Shown: positions 7,901 to 15,095, counted from the stretch's first letter. The stretch is 36,099 bases of DNA from Candidatus Peregrinibacteria bacterium CG1_02_54_53 (GCA_001872575.1 MNWP01000013.1:1-36099); one strand, 5' to 3'. Notes: a model not told the origin generated them from the sequence alone. Numbers and translations: made by a program.

Positions 7901-9334
7901 TTATGTGATTTCGCGGACCTGGATGGTGCTCACGTTATGGTTCTTGGCGGGGGCGTCAGAGATCAGCACCACACGCATGCCTGCTGTGAGAAATCCTGCC
8001 TGTTTGGCGGTGGTGATGCCCGTTTCGATGGTCGCCTCGGTATCGTCGGTGAATGACGCCAGTACGGGCAGAATGCCGTAAATAAGTGAGAGCTTCTGGC
8101 GCACTGAAGAAGTTGCCGTGCAGCCGATGACAGGAATCATCGGACGGAATTTGGCCACCTCACGCGCCGTACGTCCGGACTTGGTGATCACGACAATGGC
8201 GTCGGCATCGGTGGAGTGAGCGAGTGTCACGGCAGCCTGCGCACGGGCCTCACGTTCGTTGTGAACGACTCCCTCAAAGCGATCTCGCAGACGTGCTTCA
8301 TGCCCCTCCGTTGCGCGCAAGATTCGATGCATCATATCGACGCACTTTACGGGGTGCTTACCCGTGGCGGTCTCTCCCGAGAGCATGGTGGCGTCGGCAC
8401 CCGTCATTGCGGCATGGGCGACATCGGTGACCTCCGCTCGAGTGGGGAGGGGATACGTGCTCATACTCTCGAGCATGTGCGTTGCCACGATGACGGGTTT
8501 GCCGGCATCACGGCATCGGACGACGATGCCGTCCTGAATGGCGGGGAGCTCCTCAATGGGAATGTCGGTTCCCAGATCTCCGCGTGCGATCATGATGCCG
8601 TCCGAGACGGCAATGATATCTGTGAGATTATCTTCTGCGGCGCGCTGCGTCTCGATTTTTGTAATGATCTGCATGTCGCTTTTCTTCTTCTTTAAGAAAG
8701 ATCGTACCTCCGATATTTCTTCTGCGTCTCGGATAAAGGAAAGTGCCACATAATCCACTCCCTGCTCTGCGCCGAATGCGATGTCGTCCCAGTCTTTCTT
8801 GGTGAGTGAGGGAAGATCAATATAAGCACCGGGCAGATTGATGTGCCTGCGCGATCCGATCAAGCCGGCATCCTGCGACTTCGCAACCACGGTTCCATCG
8901 GGTGCGATAGTGACGATCTTGAAAGAGATGGCCCCGTTATCGATGATGATTGCGTCTGTTTCACGCACATCGTTCGCAAATCCGTCGTAGTTCACTTCAA
9001 TGACGGTGCGACCAGCCGTATCCTCGTATTGAGGATTCGATGAGAAGACGATTTCCTGTCCGACTTCGATTGCAACGGGCTGAATAACCACTCCTGTGCG
9101 GATTTCTGCTCCACGCGTATCGAGAAGGCTCGCAACGCAATAGCCTGCCTCATTGAGTTTGCGGATTACGCCAATGGCTTTTGCATGATCGTCGCGCGAG
9201 CCGTGCGACAGGTTGATACGTGCGACGTTCATGCCTGCCTGAGCCAATTTCTTCAGTTGCTCGAGTGAATAGCTGGAAGGGCCGAGCGTACAGACGATTT
9301 TCGTCAGCTTGCGGATTTGTTCCCTGTTATTCAT
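7901..9334 (-). CDS. pyk: Pyruvate kinase
   Basis: The 477-residue length is normal for the family. Motifs occur in order: TKIVCTLGPSS, AGMNVARINLSHGS, LLDTRGAEIRTG, the active-site stretch QIITKIETQRAAEDNL with the catalytic Lys, IMIARGDLGTDIP, KPVIVATHMLESM, and TGADATMLSGETATGKHPV. The enzyme converts phosphoenolpyruvate and ADP to pyruvate and ATP, the last ATP-yielding step of glycolysis. The C-terminal regulatory domain (about residues 355-477) is present and no extra PEP-utiliser domain is fused. A strong extended -10 element (TGGTATAAT) upstream predicts a leader of about 41 nt. Confidence 0.98.
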   Translation of the reverse strand: MNNREQIRKLTKIVCTLGPSSYSLEQLKKLAQAGMNVARINLSHGSRDDHAKAIGVIRKLNEAGYCVASLLDTRGAEIRTGVVIQPVAIEVGQEIVFSSNPQYEDTAGRTVIEVNYDGFANDVRETDAIIIDNGAISFKIVTIAPDGTVVAKSQDAGLIGSRRHINLPGAYIDLPSLTKKDWDDIAFGAEQGVDYVALSFIRDAEEISEVRSFLKKKKSDMQIITKIETQRAAEDNLTDIIAVSDGIMIARGDLGTDIPIEELPAIQDGIVVRCRDAGKPVIVATHMLESMSTYPLPTRAEVTDVAHAAMTGADATMLSGETATGKHPVKCVDMMHRILRATEGHEARLRDRFEGVVHNEREARAQAAVTLAHSTDADAIVVITKSGRTAREVAKFRPMIPVIGCTATSSVRQKLSLIYGILPVLASFTDDTEATIETGITTAKQAGFLTAGMRVVLISDAPAKNHNVSTIQVREIT

Positions 9335-9381
9335 GTGTCTATGAATGGTAGCAAAACAGCCGGTAGAAAGCCCAATATGTA

Positions 9382-9390
9382 ATTATACCA
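9382..9390 (-). promoter_or_regulatory. Consensus extended -10 promoter for pyk
   Basis: The minus strand reads TGGTATAAT, the best match to the consensus in the window. The predicted start near 9375 leaves a leader of about 41 nt, one of the longer ones among these genes. Confidence 0.7.
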
Positions 9391-9417
9391 TATATCAGTA
9401 TTTCATTCAATCACGCG

Positions 9418-9451
9418 AAAACCCCACGCCGTTGCGAACAAAGGCATGGGG
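9418..9451 (-). terminator. Rho-independent terminator of the Tyr/Asn-rich protein gene
   Basis: On the minus strand CCCCATGCC pairs with GGCGTGGGG across a 12-nt loop, followed by TTTT. It starts 27 nt after the stop at 9478. Confidence 0.7.
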
Positions 9452-9477
9452 CAGTCGTTCCTCCTTAAAGATCTTCT

Positions 9478-9861
9478 TCAGTAGTAATAGGGGTAGCCGT
9501 ACTGGCGATCGTTGTAGTTCGGATAGTTGTAGTAATTCGGTTGCGTCGTGTACCGCCTGTAGTACCAGTCGTAGTCGTATCGGCTGTCGTAGTACGAGTC
9601 TGATGAATTCCAGTAGCGGGGGCGATACGTGTCGTTATATCCACAGTTGGTGCCGTAACGACCATCGCAAACGCGGTTGTTGTTGTAGTTGTAGTAAGAT
9701 CTGCGGCGGGTCTGATAGGCATCACAGGTGTATTCGCGGCAGGTTCCGCGCGGATCGGAATAGAGACAGAGACAGTCGTAGCTGTAGTCCTGTGCCTGAG
9801 CGCGGGGAGCGGTCAGCGCGAGGGGCAGCAGTGCGAGTGTGGAGAGAAGGAGTTTCTTCAT
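9478..9861 (-). CDS. Secreted Tyr/Asn/Arg-rich Cys-containing protein
   Basis: The protein has 127 residues with a clear Sec signal peptide (MKKLLLSTLALLPLALT, cleavage near APRAQAQ). The mature part has a Cys cluster (CLCLYSDPRGTCREYTCDAY, then two further Cys) and a low-complexity tail rich in Tyr, Asn, Arg and Asp that ends in Tyr-Tyr-Tyr. Tyr/Asn-rich secreted proteins can be adhesive, or can be cross-linked through Tyr, but nothing here proves that. It has its own terminator. I do not recognise a family. Confidence 0.7.
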   Translation of the reverse strand: MKKLLLSTLALLPLALTAPRAQAQDYSYDCLCLYSDPRGTCREYTCDAYQTRRRSYYNYNNNRVCDGRYGTNCGYNDTYRPRYWNSSDSYYDSRYDYDWYYRRYTTQPNYYNYPNYNDRQYGYPYYY

Positions 9862-9966
9862 AGGTAGAGAGGTGAAGTGAGGAGGAGTAGGATCCCTTTC
9901 TTGAATCTATGCGTCAAGGTAGACTGGTGGACTGGTCAAATTGATGTGTTTTAATGCTTTAAGGAT

Positions 9967-10485
9967 TCAGAGTGTTGGCATCTTTTGGCGTCTGAGCTGC
10001 AGTTCGTACTGCACAAGGGCGTTATCGTAATCCGTCAATTCCAGCTCTTTGTACTTCTTGAGCCGGCTCAGTTTCTTGCTGTGAACGGAAGAGGTGAGCG
10101 AGCGGATTTTCTGCAATCGTGAGAGCAGGTTTTTCTCGATCTGCGTCTGCTCCGCATTCTCTTTGTTCGAGCCCAGTTGTTCGATGCGCAGCTTGCGGTT
10201 GGCTTCTTCAATCTGCATCTTCAGATCGATATCTTTCCACGAAAAGGTTTCTTCGTTGATGGCCGCATCGTATCGGGCTTTTATCGATTCTTTGTTGCGA
10301 TCGATCATCATTTTGTACGAAGCCAGTTGCCGCTTGATGACATCCTCTTCTTCGTCGAAGAGGCACTTTTGGTAGGCGGCGCCACCGCTCTTCTGCTGCA
10401 CACCGGGGCAATCCTTCGTTGCTGCAAGTGCAGTGCCGCTCGTCAGCAGAAATACAAGGCCGATGCTCATGATGGCATTACGCAA
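9967..10485 (-). CDS. Exported coiled-coil protein
   Basis: The protein has about 172 residues. The chosen start is TTG at 10485 because an extended -10 (TGGTACAAC) lies 10 nt upstream and the product then begins with a well-formed signal peptide (RNAIMSIGLVFLLTSGTALA). A GTG at 10533 and an ATG at 10470 are alternatives. The mature protein holds two Cys near its N-terminus (DCPGVQQKSGGAAYQKC) and then about 130 residues of highly charged, Lys/Glu/Gln-rich helix, probably coiled coil. It may be periplasmic or surface-associated. I do not recognise a family. Confidence 0.65.
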   Translation of the reverse strand: MRNAIMSIGLVFLLTSGTALAATKDCPGVQQKSGGAAYQKCLFDEEEDVIKRQLASYKMMIDRNKESIKARYDAAINEETFSWKDIDLKMQIEEANRKLRIEQLGSNKENAEQTQIEKNLLSRLQKIRSLTSSVHSKKLSRLKKYKELELTDYDNALVQYELQLRRQKMPTL

Positions 10486-10494
10486 AGGAGCGAA

Positions 10495-10503
10495 GTTGTA
10501 CCA
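10495..10503 (-). promoter_or_regulatory. Extended -10 promoter for the exported coiled-coil protein
   Basis: The minus strand reads TGGTACAAC. Its hexamer ends 10 nt before TTG 10485 and helps choose that start. Confidence 0.4.
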
Positions 10504-10569
10504 TCTCTCATCCCCATTTGTGAAGTATCGCACGCTGACTAAGCGGCGTGGTTGTGTTCTGGTAAATCC

Positions 10570-11151
10570 CTACTCTGTAGCCGTCTTCCAGAGTGCGCCT
10601 TGCTGGCTGCTGATCACGGCGCGCGCCCGTTCACGCAAGTGCGTGAGTGCGGCGTAACGCTTATTGATTTTCGGCGTGAAGTGCACCCGCACGACTGTTT
10701 CTTGTGCCTGCAGGATAAGGGTGCCGTACCCGAAGAGATTCTGAACGATACCGTGCTGTCGTCTGTGAATATCCTGCAACACCCAAAGATCCGTCGATTC
10801 GTGGTCGTCCATGGTGAGCAGTGTCTTTTTGATGCGATGAATGCGCTTATCGGTCACGACGATGACGTAGAGCAGGTAATGATAGAACCGAGCGAGAAAC
10901 TCGAAGTGTGCCAGCAGAAAGAAAGCAGTGAGAATGATGAGAATGGTCTGGCGCGTGCGCGGTTCGGTGAACATATCTTCCGTTGCGATCGTCAGTGTCG
11001 CACCGATAATCAGCAGATTCCAAATGATTAAGCGAACGAGAGGCCAGAGAAGGCGGATCCAGTGTTGGTGAAAATAGAACTGAAAGATCTCGTCGCGATC
11101 TTTGGCCTGAAAGCTGAAGCCGACAGTGGCGGATTTCTCTGTCATGGCCAC
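10570..11151 (-). CDS. Membrane protein with bacterial PH-like domain
   Basis: The 193-residue protein has two closely spaced transmembrane helices (about residues 32-55 and 68-90). A cytoplasmic domain follows that begins VIVVTDKRIHRIKKTLLT and continues with the strand-rich DLWVLQDIHRRQHGIVQNLF and GYGTLILQAQ. A hydrophobic pair followed by V-x-T-(D/N)-x-R-(I/L) and L-x-x-I is the pattern of bPH2/DUF304 proteins. Function is unknown. It overlaps the upstream small membrane protein by 10 bp, so the two are translated from one mRNA. A second protein of this type is at 32241. Confidence 0.72.
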   Translation of the reverse strand: MAMTEKSATVGFSFQAKDRDEIFQFYFHQHWIRLLWPLVRLIIWNLLIIGATLTIATEDMFTEPRTRQTILIILTAFFLLAHFEFLARFYHYLLYVIVVTDKRIHRIKKTLLTMDDHESTDLWVLQDIHRRQHGIVQNLFGYGTLILQAQETVVRVHFTPKINKRYAALTHLRERARAVISSQQGALWKTATE

Positions 11152-11369
11152 AGGAAGAGGTGGACAATCATGACGCAGGTGAGCAGAACAATCGTGTGGA
11201 TGATGACGAACAGTCGCAACCGTCCCACCGTGAAGAAGTGGAAGAAAATCTCCTCACCCTGTACCGGCAAACAGATCTCTTTGAATTTTCGACTGAACAG
11301 AAACCACAGAAGCCCCTCGACAACGAGAATGAAGATGCACCAGCCGAGAAGGGGGGTCAGGGCTTCCAT
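11142..11369 (-). CDS. Small two-helix membrane protein
   Basis: The protein has 75 residues with two hydrophobic helices (LLGWCIFILVVEGLLWFLF and LFVIIHTIVLLTCVMIVHLF) separated by a short polar loop with Lys/Glu. It is probably an integral membrane protein that works with the bPH2-type protein, since the genes overlap by 10 bp. A TGCTAGAAT extended -10 ends 11 nt before ATG 11369. No family is recognised. Confidence 0.7.
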   Translation of the reverse strand: MEALTPLLGWCIFILVVEGLLWFLFSRKFKEICLPVQGEEIFFHFFTVGRLRLFVIIHTIVLLTCVMIVHLFLWP

Positions 11370-11379
11370 GCGAACTCCT

Positions 11380-11388
11380 ATTCTAGCA
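11380..11388 (-). promoter_or_regulatory. Extended -10 promoter of the two-gene membrane operon
   Basis: The minus strand reads TGCTAGAAT; the leader would be about 4 nt. Confidence 0.55.
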
Positions 11389-11422
11389 CAGTCGCTTGCG
11401 CAAGTGGATTCCTGTTTTGGAT

Positions 11423-11968
11423 TCAGACCGTCATCACCTCCTCCTCTTTCTTCTTGCGCAGCTCTTCAATGGATTGGTTGGTCTTGTCGACGAGTTTCTG
11501 CAGCTCATCCTGTTGTGTGTAGCGCACGTCTTCGTCTTTCTCTTCGTTCTTGATTTTGTCGAGGATCGCCTGCCGGTGCTGACGCACGGTGATCTTGGCT
11601 TCTTCTGCCAGTTTCTGAACCAACTTGGTGAGTTCCTTGCGTCGATCTTCGGTCATGAGGGGCAAACTGATACGAATCACCTGTCCATCATTCACCGGAG
11701 ACGAGCCAAGATCGGCGACCTGCAGCGCTTTCTCGATATTGGACATCACGCTGCGATCCCACGGCTGAATGACGATGGTACGTGCGTCCTGCACACTGAT
11801 GCCGGCGAGAGTACGCAGCTGCTGATGGTGGCCGTAAGCCTCCACATCAATATGTTCAACAAGTGCTGCCGATGCGCGGCCGGTTTGAAGCTTGCTGAAC
11901 TCGGTCTGCAGAAAATGGAGAACCTTTTCGGCTTCGGCATTGAAAACGGCGACGCGGGGGGAGGACAT
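11423..11968 (-). CDS. frr: Ribosome recycling factor
   Basis: The 181 residues match the standard family length of about 185. Typical landmarks are LQTGRASAALVEHIDVEAYG near the N-terminus, ISVQDARTIVIQPWD, NDGQVIRISLPLMTEDRRKEL, and the long C-terminal helix with the acidic stretch KNEEKDEDVRYTQQDELQKL. With EF-G it splits post-termination ribosomes. It lies 45 bp downstream of pyrH, the widespread pyrH-frr order, so it is probably cotranscribed. The spacer is a telomere-like repeat. Confidence 0.97.
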   Translation of the reverse strand: MSSPRVAVFNAEAEKVLHFLQTEFSKLQTGRASAALVEHIDVEAYGHHQQLRTLAGISVQDARTIVIQPWDRSVMSNIEKALQVADLGSSPVNDGQVIRISLPLMTEDRRKELTKLVQKLAEEAKITVRQHRQAILDKIKNEEKDEDVRYTQQDELQKLVDKTNQSIEELRKKKEEEVMTV

Positions 11969-11970
11969 AG

Positions 11971-12013
11971 ATAGGATTAGGGATAGGGTTAGAGGGTTAG
12001 GGATAGGGGGGTT
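11971..12013. repeat. Degenerate telomere-like repeat between pyrH and frr
   Basis: Units AGGATT, AGGGAT, AGGGTT, AGAGGGTT, AGGGAT and a G6 run fill the whole pyrH-frr spacer. The related array lies at 883-929. No other feature is visible in the spacer. Confidence 0.75.
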
Positions 12014-12721
12014 TCAGCGATGGACGAGAGTGCCGATTTTCTCACCTGAGGCAGCCTTGAGCAAGTTGCTCTCATTGTTGAAGTCAAAGACACGAATGGG
12101 AAGATCGGCATCGGCACAGAGCGAGAAGGCGGCCTGATCCATCACGTTGAGATGCTGCTCAATGGCCTGTTGGTAGGTGAGTTCGCTGTAGAGCTTGGCA
12201 TTCTTGGACTTGCGGGGATCCTTGTCGTACACGCCTTTTACATTCGTTCCCTTGAGCAGAATGTCGCAGTCGAGCTCGAGAGCACGCAGTGCCGCTGCGG
12301 AGTCCGTCGTGAAGTAGGGATTGCCCGTGCCGCCTGCACAAATGACGATGCGGCCTTTCTCGAGGTGCCGCACGGCGCGGCGGCGGATGTAGGGTTCGGC
12401 CAGTTGAGGGATATCTACGGCCGAGAGAACGCGCGTGTAGCACCCCTGCGTTTCGAGTGCCGATTGCAGAGCGACGGCGTTCATCACGGTGGCCAGCATG
12501 CCCATGGCGTCGCTTGAGGTACGCTCAATGCCGCTCTCTTTCGTGTCGCGGTAGCGCCAGATGTTGCCTCCGCCGATGACGACGGCGATTTCGATATCCT
12601 TCTTGGCGACCGCGCAGATGCGCTTGGAGATCTTTTGCAGGATTTTGTGGTCCACTCCGAAACCGTGGTCTCCGGCGAGTGCCTCGCCCGAAATCTTGAG
12701 CATGATTCTTTTATACTTCAT
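12014..12721 (-). CDS. pyrH: UMP kinase
   Basis: The protein has 235 residues from ATG 12721, which gives the canonical N-terminus KYKRIMLKISGEALAG; an upstream ATG at 12790 would add 23 atypical residues. Bacterial UMP kinase motifs follow: IAVVIGGGNIWR, DAMGMLATVMNAVALQSALE, GRIVICAGGTGNPYFTTDSAAALRA (in parts), LLKGTNVKGVYDKDP and the C-terminal VMDQAAFSLC. The enzyme phosphorylates UMP to UDP and belongs to the hexameric amino-acid-kinase fold. A TATACT box lies 11 nt upstream. Confidence 0.97.
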   Translation of the reverse strand: MKYKRIMLKISGEALAGDHGFGVDHKILQKISKRICAVAKKDIEIAVVIGGGNIWRYRDTKESGIERTSSDAMGMLATVMNAVALQSALETQGCYTRVLSAVDIPQLAEPYIRRRAVRHLEKGRIVICAGGTGNPYFTTDSAAALRALELDCDILLKGTNVKGVYDKDPRKSKNAKLYSELTYQQAIEQHLNVMDQAAFSLCADADLPIRVFDFNNESNLLKAASGEKIGTLVHR

Positions 12722-12731
12722 CTTGGGTGGC

Positions 12732-12737
12732 AGTATA
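12732..12737 (-). promoter_or_regulatory. -10 box for pyrH-frr
   Basis: TATACT on the minus strand ends 11 nt before ATG 12721, predicting a leader of about 4 nt. Confidence 0.55.
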
Positions 12738-12779
12738 GCGGGTGAGGGGGGGCTGAAGAAAGAGGGATTATGGAAAAAG

Positions 12780-12828
12780 TGGCTTGCCATGAGAAGGTGA
12801 AGCCGACGAATGGTACCCCCGGCAGGAC
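12780..12828 (-). repeat. Truncated duplicate of the tRNA-Arg 3' end plus flank
   Basis: These 49 bp match 12868-12916 with one mismatch. The copy includes the last 18 nt of tRNA-Arg (T-arm edge, acceptor 3' strand, CCA) and 31 nt beyond. The 39 bp between the two copies carry the dispersed element core CCTTCGTTAAGACTCAGGGC. Confidence 0.85.
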
Positions 12829-12867
12829 CCTTCGTTAAGACTCAGGGCAAGCTCGAACTGCAATCGA

Positions 12868-12916
12868 TGGCTTGCCATGAGGAGGTGAAGCCGACGAATG
12901 GTACCCCCGGCAGGAC
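12868..12916 (-). repeat. Genuine tRNA-Arg 3' end and flank, second copy of the 49-bp direct repeat
   Basis: The pair of 12780-12828, offset by 88 bp; it overlaps the intact tRNA gene. Confidence 0.85.
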
Positions 12917-12974
12917 TCGAACCTGCGGCCAACAGGTTAGAAACCTGCTGCTCTATCCACTGAGCTACGGGGGC
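12899..12974 (-). tRNA. tRNA-Arg (anticodon UCU)
   Basis: Minus strand: acceptor GCCCCCG pairs with CGGGGGT (first pair G-U), D-arm TAGCTCAGTGGATAGAGC, anticodon loop TTTCTAA giving UCU, T-loop GTTCGAGTCC. The discriminator is A and CCA is encoded. A TACACT box lies 10 nt upstream. Confidence 0.95.
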
Positions 12975-12983
12975 ACTGGATTT

Positions 12984-12989
12984 AGTGTA
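12984..12989 (-). promoter_or_regulatory. -10 box for tRNA-Arg
   Basis: TACACT on the minus strand ends 10 nt before the mature 5' end of the tRNA. Confidence 0.5.
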
Positions 12990-13124
12990 CCGAAGTGTTT
13001 GAAGTTGTTCGAGGGATCATTCCCTCGCAGATGAAGGTATGCATCTGTTTCTTCCGTCAGGGGGCTAGGGCACCTTGTTCGGTTCCCTAAGCCCCCCGAC
13101 ACCCCCTTTACCCTCCTAACCCAA

Positions 13125-13174
13125 GCTGGGAGGGAAACCCGCGGGTTTCCCTCCCTCCCATCCCACCCTTCCAA
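13125..13174. repeat. GC-rich hairpin repeat, copy C (perfect palindrome)
   Basis: Bases 13128-13155 form a perfect 28-bp palindrome (GGGAGGGAAACCC and its complement), followed by CCCATCCCACCCTTCC, the shared tail of copies A and B. It sits between tRNA-Arg and purQ. The rest of 12990-13236 holds G/C-tract sequence and no gene that I can support. Confidence 0.75.
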
Positions 13175-13236
13175 CCGGTTTTGTTTCTGTGTGTGTTTTT
13201 CTTCTCTCTGCTGTTTTTCGCATCAGGACGATTTAT

Positions 13237-13245
13237 TGATACACT
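13237..13245 (+). promoter_or_regulatory. Extended -10 promoter, leaderless, for purQ
   Basis: TGATACACT: the hexamer ends exactly 7 nt before ATG 13252, so the transcript should start on the A of the start codon. Confidence 0.6.
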
Positions 13246-13251
13246 GCATTC

Positions 13252-14544
13252 ATGCAGCCTCGTATCGCCGTCCTGTCCTTCCCCGGCAATAACTGCGAAG
13301 TCGAGAGTCTGCGTGCCATCAAACAGGCCGGCATGGAGGCGGTGTTCTTTCGCTGGAATGATTCGAAAGAGAAGCTGAAGGACATCGATGGCTACTTGGT
13401 TCCCGGAGGATTTTCGTACGAGGATCGTGGACGGTCGGGCATGGTGGCGGCGCGCGATCCATTACTCACTTTTCTGCATGAAGAGAATGAAAAGGGAAAA
13501 GTGATCATCGGTCATTGCAACGGCGCGCAGATCTTAGTCGAGAGCGGGCTCATCCCACTCGATCAGGGATTGAAGATGAGCCTCGCTCGCAACGCGCTTG
13601 GGCAGGAAGCTGTCGGCTTCATCAATGAGTGGGTGTGGATTACATCCACGTGCAAGCGCGATCGCTGCGCAACGTCCGACTGGGAAGGGGCTACTTGTGG
13701 TGAGCCCTTCGACGGCGCTCAGGGCAGGCGAAATCGAACCATGCATTTACCCATCGCGCACGGAGAGGGGAGATTCACAACGAAGGACAAAGATGTGTGG
13801 GAAAAACTCAAGAAAAATGATCAGATGGCCTTCTCATACTGTAATGCCGACGGCAAAGTTTCGGATGATCCGGAAACGACGCCAAACGGTTCCGTGTTTG
13901 CGATCGCGGGACTTTGCAACCCTGCCGGCAATGTGGTGGCCCTCATGCCGCATCCCGAGCGCACCCCCAATGGTGCGCCCTACTTCGCTTCGATGAAGCG
14001 GTGGATTGAAGGGAAGAGGTTGCAGAAGCTGGAGAAGTTAGGAAAGCCTGAGAGGTTGGCAGGAGGGGAGTGGGCTGTTCCTGCGCGGATCGTTCGTCCG
14101 GTAGAGATCTTCGTCGGCACGATTATTACGAACAACGAGGAGCGTACCGTGGAGCAGGCGGCGCACCGCAGTGTTCCCAGGCTTAAGCTGTTGCAGCTCA
14201 AGTACATCGCGCCCAAGCGCGCCAAACCTGAAGAGCTTCTGTCGCGGCTCTCGTTCTTTAATCCCAACAAAGAGACAGCCATGGTGCGGCAGAATGGCGC
14301 ATTCTACCGTTGGGACAGTGATGCAAAGCAGCTCCTCAAGAGTGAAAAATCACCGTTGGCAGATGCGACCGTGCTCCTGCGCAGAGACGAGCCTGATACG
14401 GGTGGCGCAGCATTAGGGAAGGGGAGTGAGACGGGTATTTGCTACGTCTGCCGTGGCGTTGCCGAGCAAGAGCTTCTTAAGCGTGAGGTGCTCGAAGTCT
14501 TCGCCAATCCGCATGCGAGCTCGTTAGAAAGATTGTCATCCTGA
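13252..14544 (+). CDS. purQ: PurQ-type glutamine amidotransferase with extra C-terminal domain
   Basis: Residues 1-250 are the PurQ glutaminase of phosphoribosylformylglycinamidine synthase, which supplies ammonia for step 4 of purine synthesis. The start is RIAVLSFPGNNCEVESLRA, then YLVPGGFSYEDRGRSG, the nucleophile Cys89 in IIGHCNGAQ, and His234/Glu236 in MPHPERTPNG. About residues 134-163 hold an insertion rich in Cys/Arg/Asp that contains EPFDGAQGR, the translation of a dispersed repeat element. Residues 280-430 form an additional domain (EIFVGTIITNNEERTVEQ ... GICYVCRGVAEQELL) that I do not recognise; free-standing PurQ is usually 220-260 aa. The TGA stop lies inside another repeat element. 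No purL or purS is in the window. Confidence 0.88.
   Translation: MQPRIAVLSFPGNNCEVESLRAIKQAGMEAVFFRWNDSKEKLKDIDGYLVPGGFSYEDRGRSGMVAARDPLLTFLHEENEKGKVIIGHCNGAQILVESGLIPLDQGLKMSLARNALGQEAVGFINEWVWITSTCKRDRCATSDWEGATCGEPFDGAQGRRNRTMHLPIAHGEGRFTTKDKDVWEKLKKNDQMAFSYCNADGKVSDDPETTPNGSVFAIAGLCNPAGNVVALMPHPERTPNGAPYFASMKRWIEGKRLQKLEKLGKPERLAGGEWAVPARIVRPVEIFVGTIITNNEERTVEQAAHRSVPRLKLLQLKYIAPKRAKPEELLSRLSFFNPNKETAMVRQNGAFYRWDSDAKQLLKSEKSPLADATVLLRRDEPDTGGAALGKGSETGICYVCRGVAEQELLKREVLEVFANPHASSLERLSS
13704..13729 (+). repeat. Dispersed CCTTCG/CTCAGGG element inserted in frame in purQ
   Basis: Core CCCTTCGACGGCGCTCAGGG lies within the purQ coding region and encodes PFDGAQG. It sits in the loop before the conserved LPIAHGEGRF strand, a place likely to tolerate extra residues. 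Confidence 0.7.
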
Positions 14545-14605
14545 GCGTAGTCGAAGGGTGACAATTCGATGTATGGTTCGTTCCTCGACTACGCTCGGAA
14601 TGACA
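14534..14605. repeat. Long inverted repeat of dispersed elements at the purQ 3' end
   Basis: Left arm 14534-14557 (TGTCATCCTGAGCGTAGTCG plus AAGG) pairs with right arm 14583-14605 with few mismatches, over a 25-nt loop. The purQ stop TGA (14542-14544) lies inside the left arm. It may also act as a transcription barrier between purQ and trmH, though no T-run follows. Confidence 0.75.
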
Positions 14606-14624
14606 TGCTCACCATAACAGTGCT

Positions 14625-15089
14625 ATGCCTTCCCAAAGAATCATCCTCCTCGCGCACAATGTTCGCTCCCTCTGGAACGTGGGATCGCTCTTTCGTACGA
14701 GCGATGCGTTTGCTGTCGAGAAAATCTACCTGACGGGTTACACGGCGGTTCCACCGAGGCGTGAGATCAGCAAGACAGCTCTCGGTGCCGAAGAGAGCGT
14801 TTCATGGGAACAGTGCGAGGATCCGAAGAATGCGATTCAGAAACTCAAAAAGCAGGGCTACGCAATCGTGGCGTTGGAGCAGGCGAGGGGAGCCGTGGAT
14901 CTCAAGAAATTTGCATCTCCTCCAAAAGTTTGCCTGATTGCCGGGCACGAAGTACTGGGCGTGCCGAAAGAGCTCCTCAAACTCTGCGATGCAATCGTGC
15001 ATATTCCCATGCACGGCAAAAAAGAATCCCTCAACGTGGCTGTTGCTGCGGGGATAGCGCTCCATCACTTACGGTCGTCATCATGTTGA
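14625..15089 (+). CDS. SpoU/TrmH-family RNA 2'-O-methyltransferase
   Basis: The 154-residue SPOUT domain has its three motifs in order: LAHNVRSLWNVGSLFRTSDA (motif 1, with Asn and Arg), VCLIAGHEVLGVPKELL (motif 2), and HIPMHGKKESLNVAVAAGIA (motif 3, the SAM-binding knot). The length equals that of single-domain TrmL/TrmH-like enzymes. It is expected to methylate a ribose 2'-OH in tRNA or rRNA; the target cannot be told. CATAAC ends 7 nt before the ATG and may be its -10 box. Confidence 0.93.
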   Translation: MPSQRIILLAHNVRSLWNVGSLFRTSDAFAVEKIYLTGYTAVPPRREISKTALGAEESVSWEQCEDPKNAIQKLKKQGYAIVALEQARGAVDLKKFASPPKVCLIAGHEVLGVPKELLKLCDAIVHIPMHGKKESLNVAVAAGIALHHLRSSSC

Positions 15090-15095
15090 TGGTTC

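Noticed and set aside
12780-12974. Attachment site of a prophage or integrative island
   Set aside because: No integrase, phage or conjugation gene lies nearby and only 39 bp separate the two copies. Reported instead as an element-linked tRNA duplication.
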